DNA of 18,030 nucleotides from Planctomycetes bacterium SM23_32. GTDB lineage: Bacteria > Planctomycetota > Brocadiia > SM23-32. Below, one piece after another: positions 13,406 through 18,030 of the stretch (positions within the stretch are counted from its first letter, which is position 1; every line of letters begins with the position of its first letter). The notes under the pieces are model-generated. The model saw nothing but the letters and a program-made list of their open reading frames with translations, had not been told where the DNA came from and searched no databases. The stretch is taken from NCBI GenBank assembly GCA_001303885.1, contig LJUE01000023.1, positions 1 through 18,030 on the forward strand. Reading direction: 5' to 3'. The position numbers and the translations under genes are program-made.

Positions 13406-14773
13406 CTAGAAGTGCCTGGCCGCCCGCCAGGGCGCGTACTTGATCATCGTGATCTGGTTGCCCCTGTCGTTGAACCGCACCTCGTCCATGTAGGCGTTGA
13501 TCAGCGCCAGTCCCCGCCCGGAAGTGGCCATCAGGTAGTCCTCATCGGTGGGGTCGGGCACGTCCTCGAGGCGGAATCCCTCCCCCTCGTCCTCCACGGA
13601 GACGACGGCCCGCTCGTCGTCTACCGAGAAGCTGATGGTCACCCGTTTGGTGTCGTCGAGCTGGTTGCCGTGTTTGATGGCGTTGATGACGGCCTCTTCG
13701 AGGGCCAGCTTCACGGCGAAGATGGCGCGCTCCCCATAGCCCTTGTTCTCCAGCACCGGCAGGATGGCGCTTTCGGCGTGGGCCAGCTCCCGCGGCAGGC
13801 TCGGGATGGCGATCTGCTTGCGCTGCGCCTTCTCCAGCAGCAGCTCGATGCCCATGATGGCCACGTCATCCTCGGGCTCGGCCATCAGGTTACTGAGGTG
13901 GTTGACCAGCACTTCGATACCCATCTCGCTGTTGTCGTAGAGGTACTGACGCAGCCTGCGCTGCGAGTCGTGCCGGTCCTTGCCCTCGAAGCCCCGCAGA
14001 AGGCCGTCGGTGTAGAAGAAGAGCCGGTCGTGCTGCTCAAGCTGCATGCCCTTCTGCTCGTACTGCGGGTCCTCGAACATGCCCACGAACAGCCCCTCAG
14101 TGTCCAGCGGGGTCACCTCCCCGTCGCGGATCAGAAAAGGCGAGCAGTGGGAGGCATTGACGTACTGAAGGGTCAGCAGCTCGGTGTCGAGCACAGCCAG
14201 GAAACTGGTCAGGTAATGGCCGGCCAGCGTGCTGCGCAGCAGGGCCTTGTTGACGTCGTTCATGATGATCCTGGGGCTCAGCTCGTTGGTCGCGTAGGTG
14301 CGGAAGGCCAGTCGCCCCGTGGCCATGATGACGGCCGCCGGCAACCCGTAGCCGGAGACGTCGGCGATCAGGAACGCCAGGAAGTTGTCCGAGAGGTTGA
14401 TGATGTCGTAGAAGTCCCCGCCCACGCGCGTGCCCGGCCGCGTGCCGATGGCGAACTTCACGGCCTCCGAGCCGCCCTCCATGACGGGCTGGAGGCTGCG
14501 CTGAAGCTCGCGGGCCACCTGCTCGTCGCGCTCCAGCAGCATGGCCTGGCGTTCGAGCTGTTCGGCCAGCACCCTCAGCTCGCGCTCGGTGCGGCTGGGC
14601 GTAGGGGAAGTGGCCGGTCCGGAGCGCAACTGCGCCTCCAGGGCCTCCACGCGCGCCTCGGCCTGGCGCAGCTGCTTGGTCAGCTCAAGCGCGGCCGTCC
14701 TCAGCTCCTCCGGGTCCTGCGGCATGGCATCGGGGCCACGCTCGGAACTGGCGGATGCGTCTTCGGGGCACAT
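13406..14773 (-). CDS. Bifunctional SpoIIE phosphatase-RsbW-type kinase (partner-switching regulator)
   Basis: A 455-residue cytoplasmic protein. Residues about 20-95 are a coiled coil. Residues about 90-312 are a SpoIIE/PP2C phosphatase with metal sites GGDFYD (D120), IADVSGYG (D138; the usual DVSGHG has Tyr for His), FYTDG (D256) and PEDDVA (D302/D303). Residues about 325-450 are an RsbW/SpoIIAB-type HATPase domain with the N box ALEEAVINAIKHGN (E360, N364), the G1 box VEDEGEGF (D395) and the G2 box SGRGLALI. One chain therefore holds a predicted STAS kinase and a STAS phosphatase, next to the STAS gene itself. The kinase domain could also bind a sigma factor or another target. The ATG at 14773 lacks a good ribosome site, and ATG 14725 is an alternative. 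Confidence 0.93.
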   Translation of the reverse strand: MCPEDASASSERGPDAMPQDPEELRTAALELTKQLRQAEARVEALEAQLRSGPATSPTPSRTERELRVLAEQLERQAMLLERDEQVARELQRSLQPVMEGGSEAVKFAIGTRPGTRVGGDFYDIINLSDNFLAFLIADVSGYGLPAAVIMATGRLAFRTYATNELSPRIIMNDVNKALLRSTLAGHYLTSFLAVLDTELLTLQYVNASHCSPFLIRDGEVTPLDTEGLFVGMFEDPQYEQKGMQLEQHDRLFFYTDGLLRGFEGKDRHDSQRRLRQYLYDNSEMGIEVLVNHLSNLMAEPEDDVAIMGIELLLEKAQRKQIAIPSLPRELAHAESAILPVLENKGYGERAIFAVKLALEEAVINAIKHGNQLDDTKRVTISFSVDDERAVVSVEDEGEGFRLEDVPDPTDEDYLMATSGRGLALINAYMDEVRFNDRGNQITMIKYAPWRAARHF

Positions 14774-14893
14774 GGTCCGACGGTTAACGCCTCAACGGGG
14801 GTCCACAACGGGAACGTCCACCCGGAGACAGGCAAGGGGAGTGCCGAACAACGTCACCAACAAGCCTGCGTCACCGGGTCTTTCGCGGCGCCC

Positions 14894-14922
14894 ATTATCA
14901 TCCAACGCCGCGCGGGGCGCAA
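14894..14922 (-). promoter_or_regulatory. Possible promoter for the phosphatase-kinase/STAS operon
   Basis: On the minus strand a -10 GATAAT (14899-14894, 5 of 6) has a weak -35 TTGCGC at 17 bases (14922-14917, 3 of 6). It would give a leader of about 115 bases, longer than for other genes here. Confidence 0.3.
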
Positions 14923-14951
14923 GTGAACGCCCGCCCCCAGCGGGCCCCCGC

Positions 14952-15455
14952 CTACCGGCCCGCCCCGCCCTGGAGCCGCCCGGCCAGCTCCCGGGCGCGC
15001 GCCAGCCGCTTGCGGATGCTCACCCAGTGGGTCCCGTGCCAGTAGACCTTGCCGCAGACCCGGCACCGGAAGAACTCGGTGCAGACCCGCCTGACCTTCG
15101 GCGGCACGCAGGCGGCCACCTCCGCGGGCTCCACCGCCTCCAGCTCTCCGTCGCAGTCCATGCAGCGCGAAGGCCGCAGCGGCAGGTCGAGGCTGCCGAG
15201 CACGTGCCCCAGCTGCTCGACAGTGGACAGCCCTCGGGGCACGAACAGGCACCGCACCAGCCCCTCGGAGACGGCGTGGCGGTCCTGGATGCCCGAGTCG
15301 CTCGTCAGCAGCCACTTGCCCGCCTCGAGCGCCTTGCGCACCAGCGCGCCGTCCGCCACGTGGGGGTCGAACCAGGCGCTGTAGCCGGCTGCACGCAGCC
15401 ACCGGGCCAGCCCGCCCAGCATGGCGTCACACAGGAATGCCGGTTCCTCGGCCAC
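14952..15455 (-). CDS. Mut7-C RNase domain protein (PIN-like fold with zinc ribbon)
   Basis: A 167-residue protein covering the whole Mut7-C (formerly DUF82) family length. Residues 6-75 form the PIN-like nuclease part with acidic residues D10 (FLCDAMLGGLARWLRAAGY), D30/D35 and D53 (LLTSDSG). Residues 98-134 hold a zinc ribbon (C98-x2-C101 and C131-x2-C134), followed by the family signature GKVYWHGTHW. In animals the domain is the C-terminus of the exonuclease Mut-7; bacterial members are predicted RNases of unknown substrate. The GTG at 15455 has GAGGG about 4 bases upstream and a probable promoter. It is divergent from the propeller lipoprotein and about 180 bases upstream of the phosphatase-kinase gene on the same strand. 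Confidence 0.92.
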   Translation of the reverse strand: MAEEPAFLCDAMLGGLARWLRAAGYSAWFDPHVADGALVRKALEAGKWLLTSDSGIQDRHAVSEGLVRCLFVPRGLSTVEQLGHVLGSLDLPLRPSRCMDCDGELEAVEPAEVAACVPPKVRRVCTEFFRCRVCGKVYWHGTHWVSIRKRLARARELAGRLQGGAGR

Positions 15456-15496
15456 CTTGCCCTCGCCTCTGGCGGTGAGGCTCCGATCAGGCGGCC

Positions 15497-15525
15497 AGTC
15501 TACCGTTCGGCGGGCGCCGGGTCGA
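15497..15525 (-). promoter_or_regulatory. Possible promoter for the Mut7-C gene
   Basis: On the minus strand a -35 TCGACC (15525-15520), a 17-base spacer and a -10 TAGACT (15502-15497), each 4 of 6 matches, 41 bases before the GTG at 15455. Confidence 0.35.
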
Positions 15526-15554
15526 GTCCGGGGCGCGGCGCTGCCCCTTTTGGC

Positions 15555-15583
15555 TTGACACAGCCCGGGGCAGGAATTACAGT
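15555..15583 (+). promoter_or_regulatory. Sigma70-type promoter for the propeller lipoprotein
   Basis: A perfect -35 TTGACA (15555-15560), a 17-base spacer and a -10 TACAGT (15578-15583). Transcription would start near 15590, giving a leader of about 40 bases to the ATG at 15632. Confidence 0.65.
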
Positions 15584-15631
15584 TCTGGAGAATCGAGCGA
15601 CATTAGTTTGAGAGCGTCCGGAGGTCAGGCC

Positions 15632-16798
15632 ATGAGGGGTCCCTTGCGCACGTGGGCGGCGTTCGTTCCGTTCCTTGCCGTCGTGCTTGCCGTCTCCTGC
15701 ACGGTTCCCGCCGCCCCACGCGAGTCCGCTGCCCGAGCGGGGGGCGGCCCGAGGGCCGCGACGTCCAAGCTCTCGCCGGCCAACGCCAGCTTCGACCTGG
15801 AGAAGGAGGGCCTGAAGCTGCTGTGGCCCCAGGAGCTGGGCCAGCTCACCTCCAACCGGCGCCTCAGGGACATCTACAGCGTCGAAGACCTGGTGGTGAT
15901 CGAAGCCGGGGACGGCGAGGTGCACTGCCTGGACGCCTCCACCGGCATCTGGAAGGGCACCGTCGTGCTCACGGGCGCGCTGGACCGCCCGCCGGCGCGG
16001 CTGGGGTCGCAAGTGCTCTTCGTCGTCCACAACTTCATCTTCGCCTACGACCTGGCCACCGACAGCCTCAGCAAGCCCTACAACCCGCTGGTGGCCCTCT
16101 CCCAGGCGCCCGTGGTGCAGCACGGAGACGTGTTCCTGCTCGGCGGCAACGGGCACGTCGTGAAGGTGCTCCGCGACGGCTCTCAGGAGCTGCTGGTGTC
16201 CCTGGACGCGCCCATCCGCGAGGAACCTGTCTTCGCCGGCGGCCGGCTCTACGCGTCCGCGTGGGGCGATCAGGTGGTGGCGCTGGAGCCGGGCAGCGGC
16301 AGCGAACTGTGGCGCTGGGAGCCGGGCCGACCCTCGGAACTCACCTCCGGCGTGGCCGTCAGCGGCGAGACGGTGTTCGTCGGCGACGACCGAGGCTTCG
16401 TCTACGCCCTTGGCACGTCCGCCGCGGAGCCGCTCGGCAAGATCATGCTGGGAGCCCCCGTCGTCGGCCGGCCGCGAGTGGTAGGGCCCAACTTGCTCGT
16501 GCTGACCAGCAAGCCGAGCCTGGTCTGCATGGCGACGGCCGACCGGGGCATCCTGTGGCGCTACGAGGGGGCCGAGCAGCTGCTCACCGTCGGCTCGCGG
16601 GCGGCCTACGTGCTCACCGCCGGCCGTTCGGTGGCCGCCGTCGCCCTGGAGGACGGCAAGGAGCTATGGAGTGAGCCGCTTCCGCGCGGCTGCAAGGTCA
16701 AAGGCGACCCCGACCGGCCGGTCCTCTACCTGGCCGACACGGCCGGGTCCATCGCCGCCCTCGCCGAACTGGACTGGTACCCACCCAAGCCGAAATGA
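15632..16798 (+). CDS. PQQ-type beta-propeller lipoprotein (BamB/outer-membrane-assembly-like fold)
   Basis: A 388-residue protein with a signal sequence (residues 1-22, AAFVPFLAVVLAVS) and Cys23, which makes it a likely lipoprotein; the lipobox AVSC is acceptable but not ideal. The rest is a string of PQQ-like blades: HCLDASTGIWKG, FAYDLATDSL, VVALEPGSGSELWRWE, DRGFVYALGTS, CMATADRGILWRYEGA and VAALEDGKELWSE. These have the 'A-L-D-x-x-(T/S)-G-x-x-x-W' blade pattern. Such propellers serve as scaffolds (BamB) or bind polysaccharides or quinones; no quinone ligand set is obvious, so a scaffold or sensor role is more likely. The ATG at 15632 is chosen for GGAGG at 7 bases; a TTG at 15608 is in frame but has no ribosome site. 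A strong terminator follows the stop at once. Confidence 0.85.
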   Translation: MRGPLRTWAAFVPFLAVVLAVSCTVPAAPRESAARAGGGPRAATSKLSPANASFDLEKEGLKLLWPQELGQLTSNRRLRDIYSVEDLVVIEAGDGEVHCLDASTGIWKGTVVLTGALDRPPARLGSQVLFVVHNFIFAYDLATDSLSKPYNPLVALSQAPVVQHGDVFLLGGNGHVVKVLRDGSQELLVSLDAPIREEPVFAGGRLYASAWGDQVVALEPGSGSELWRWEPGRPSELTSGVAVSGETVFVGDDRGFVYALGTSAAEPLGKIMLGAPVVGRPRVVGPNLLVLTSKPSLVCMATADRGILWRYEGAEQLLTVGSRAAYVLTAGRSVAAVALEDGKELWSEPLPRGCKVKGDPDRPVLYLADTAGSIAALAELDWYPPKPK

Positions 16799-16828
16799 AG
16801 AGCCCCCCGCCCATCGGCAGGGGGCTCT
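16799..16828 (+). terminator. Rho-independent-type terminator after the propeller lipoprotein
   Basis: A 9-bp stem, AGAGCCCCC (16799-16807) pairing with GGGGGCTCT (16820-16828), encloses a 12-base loop that can itself form a small GCC/GGC stem. It begins right after the stop codon. The T-rich tail is short (TGTTAGTCATT), so termination may be partial. The stem is nearly symmetrical and could also serve the convergent histone gene. Confidence 0.7.
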
Positions 16829-16951
16829 GTTAGTCATTCCCTTCGAGACACCACGGGCGTCCGCGGGTGCCTCACGTCAGGCCATCGTCATTGCCGGCGC
16901 CCCCGCCTCCCGCTTCTTTGCCGGCCGGGCGGCGCACCGGACTTCGAGCTC

Positions 16952-17149
16952 CTACACGTCGCGGCCCTGGACCGTCTTCCGTCCGTTGGCCTTGGCACGT
17001 TCCACTGCCTTGTCCAGGGCCTTATAGACGGCGTGATTGAGCGAGTCGAGCACGTCCGAGGAACTCATGAGCCCCTTGGACTTGACGTAGTTCTTGACCT
17101 TCGTGCCGACAATCAACATCTCCTTCGCCCCGTGCTCACCATACGCCAT
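16952..17149 (-). CDS. Small bacterial histone-fold protein (Bdellovibrio HBb-like)
   Basis: A 65-residue protein. The pattern fits a single histone fold: helix 1 (about 10-26, EMLIVGTKVKNYVKSKG), loop, long helix 2 (29-55, from SSSDVL to RAKANG), loop 2 RKTV, and a very short helix 3 ending RDV. 'G-R-K-T-V-x-x-x-D' is the loop 2 signature of archaeal histones, where the Arg of RKT packs against the Asp. There are 12 Lys/Arg and 7 Asp/Glu, so net charge is about +5, as expected for DNA binding. Helix 3 is nearly absent, as in short bacterial histones such as Bdellovibrio Bd0055. The ATG at 17149 is chosen for GGGAGG at 8 bases; an upstream in-frame ATG at 17182 has no such site. The gene is monocistronic with a good promoter. 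An unrelated small helical protein is possible, but the loop 2 motif argues against it. Confidence 0.8.
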   Translation of the reverse strand: MAYGEHGAKEMLIVGTKVKNYVKSKGLMSSSDVLDSLNHAVYKALDKAVERAKANGRKTVQGRDV

Positions 17150-17206
17150 GGACGTCACCTCCCGAGATGAAAAGAGAATCACGAACTACTCATTCGACAA
17201 CGGGAA

Positions 17207-17219
17207 CCCACTCTGTGGG
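17207..17219. repeat. Small inverted repeat near the histone gene transcription start
   Basis: CCCAC and GTGGG flank a 3-base centre (TCT), just downstream of the -10 box of the histone promoter and close to the expected start of transcription. It could be a short operator or a 5' hairpin. Five base pairs are too few to be sure. Confidence 0.25.
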
Positions 17220-17222
17220 CAA

Positions 17223-17250
17223 ATGGTAACAGCAAACGGGGCTCTGTCAA
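17223..17250 (-). promoter_or_regulatory. Sigma70-type promoter for the histone-fold gene
   Basis: On the minus strand a perfect -35 TTGACA (17250-17245), a 16-base spacer and a -10 TACCAT (17228-17223, 4 of 6). An AAAAAA tract lies just upstream of the -35, where an UP element would sit. The leader is about 67 bases. The leader region is AT-richer than the rest of the window. Confidence 0.6.
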
Positions 17251-17301
17251 GGGCTTTTTTGGCCACGAGAGCGGAATACGCGCCCACAGGAGCCCCGGCG
17301 G

Positions 17302-18030
17302 TCACTCGAAGTTCACCATCGTCTTCAAGGCAACCTGCCGGTTCTGCGCGGCGAAGCTGAGCGCCTCCTTCACCTCGGGGAACCGGAACCGGTGCGTGAT
17401 GAGCGGGTCGGTGCGGATCCTGCCGGCTGCCAGCAGGTTGACGGCCGACTGGTAGACGTTGGCGTAACGGAACACGCCGGTGATCAGCAGCTCCTTGGCC
17501 TGGGCCTTGACCAGAGGCACCTGGGCCGTGCTGCTGGCCATGCCGATCCACGCGACGCGGGCGCCCGGCCGGGCCACCTCGAAAGCCTGCGCAAGGGTCG
17601 CCTCCGCGCCGACGCATTCGAGCACCACATCGGCCGCGTTCCGCAGCTCGCCCCCCACGTCCTGCTCTTTGGCGTTCACCGTGCGCGTGGCGCCCAGCTT
17701 CCGGGCGGCCTCCAGCCGCATTGGCACCAGGTCCACGGCCGTGATGTCCGTGGCGCCGGCCGCCCCGGCCGCCGCCACGGCCAGCAGCCCGATCGGCCCC
17801 GCCCCCAGCACCACCACGCTCTCCCCGGCCTTCAGCCTCACCAGGTTCACGGCGTGCAGCCCGACCGACAGCGGCTCGATGGTGGCGCCGGCCTCGGTGC
17901 TTACGTTCTCGGGCAGCTTGTAGGCGAAGTCCTCGGGGGAGACGACGTACTCGCAGAACGCACCGTCGTGCGGCGGCGTGGCCATGAAGACCACGTCGCG
18001 ACACAGGTTGTAGCGCCCACTCAGGCAGTG
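17302..18030 (-). CDS. Zinc-dependent polyol (sorbitol/xylitol-type) dehydrogenase, partial at the N-terminus
   Basis: The frame is open to the right edge; 242 residues are visible and roughly 100 N-terminal residues are outside. The first visible residues, C-L-x-G-R-Y-N-L-C, are the end of the structural zinc loop of medium-chain dehydrogenases. 'DVVFMATPPHDGAFCEYV' and EPLSVGLHA (Glu about 52, a catalytic-zinc ligand in sorbitol dehydrogenase) are polyol dehydrogenase hallmarks. The cofactor fold has VVLGAGPIGLL (about 73-83) and an Asp at the end of the second strand (ITAVDLVPMR), which favours NAD over NADP. It probably oxidises a sugar alcohol to a ketose in the cytoplasm; the exact polyol is not readable. 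A GTG at 17994 is internal. There is no terminator between it and the histone gene that I can see. Confidence 0.92.
   Translation of the reverse strand, partial: HCLSGRYNLCRDVVFMATPPHDGAFCEYVVSPEDFAYKLPENVSTEAGATIEPLSVGLHAVNLVRLKAGESVVVLGAGPIGLLAVAAAGAAGATDITAVDLVPMRLEAARKLGATRTVNAKEQDVGGELRNAADVVLECVGAEATLAQAFEVARPGARVAWIGMASSTAQVPLVKAQAKELLITGVFRYANVYQSAVNLLAAGRIRTDPLITHRFRFPEVKEALSFAAQNRQVALKTMVNFE

Noticed and set aside
13367..14926. A 519-codon plus-strand frame opposite the phosphatase-kinase gene.
   Set aside because: It is antisense to a protein with intact catalytic motifs and has a biased His/Gln/Val/Leu-rich composition.
14929..14945. A hairpin (GCCCGC, 5-base loop, GCGGGC) after the Mut7-C gene as a terminator.
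   Set aside because: The stem is only 6 bp and no T-rich tail follows on the minus strand.
1..18030. CRISPR arrays, tRNAs, rRNAs, insertion sequences, attachment sites, toxin-antitoxin or defence genes.
   Set aside because: No regularly spaced repeats, cloverleaf-like sequences, transposases, integrases or defence domains could be found by reading both strands.

Overview
This is a GC-rich, gene-dense bacterial chromosome segment. There are no tRNA or rRNA genes, CRISPR arrays, insertion sequences or phage genes that I can see. The gene content suggests a member of the Planctomycetota/PVC group or a neighbouring uncultured phylum: partner-switching phosphatases, HEAT-repeat proteins, a beta-propeller next to what may be a Ser/Thr kinase start, a family 3 glycosidase and a small bacterial histone-fold protein. 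This placement is inference from gene content only; no marker gene here settles it. Promoters of the ordinary sigma70 type (TTGACA/TATAAT-like) can be read in front of most transcription units, usually with short leaders.

Layout. 3-416 (+) is the 3' end of a two-component-regulator-type propeller protein. It is followed after 3 bases by what may be the beheaded start of a Ser/Thr kinase gene. 457-1719 (-) is a receiver-SpoIIE phosphatase, preceded by a LysM/M23 lipoprotein (1804-2619, -) that has lost the peptidase zinc ligands. 2778-4756 (-) is a HEAT/TPR protein whose signal peptide lies in another frame, so it looks frameshifted. A DUF3108 protein (4922-5779, +) is transcribed divergently from it and converges on a second, very long HEAT-like protein (5789-8413, -), which sits just downstream of purM (8454-9521, -). 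9652-11778 (-) is a GH3 glycosidase, divergent from a flippase-like UPF0104 membrane protein (11938-13032, +).

13029-14773 (-) is a two-gene partner-switching operon: a protein carrying both an RsbU/SpoIIE phosphatase and an RsbW-type kinase domain, followed by a STAS antagonist. Next come a Mut7-C RNase-like protein (14952-15455, -), a divergent PQQ-type propeller lipoprotein with a terminator (15632-16828, +), the small histone-fold gene (16952-17149, -) with its own strong promoter, and the 3' part of a polyol/zinc alcohol dehydrogenase (17302 to the window edge, -).

How the genes work together. The clearest system is protein-level signalling by partner switching: two SpoIIE-type phosphatases, one ATPase/kinase domain and one STAS protein, with no sigma factor in the window. 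A second theme is the cell envelope: a degenerate LytM factor, a probably exported HEAT protein, DUF3108, the lipid-flippase-like protein and a propeller lipoprotein. The most unusual single gene is the 65-residue histone-fold protein. I found no complete new multi-gene defence or mobile system.
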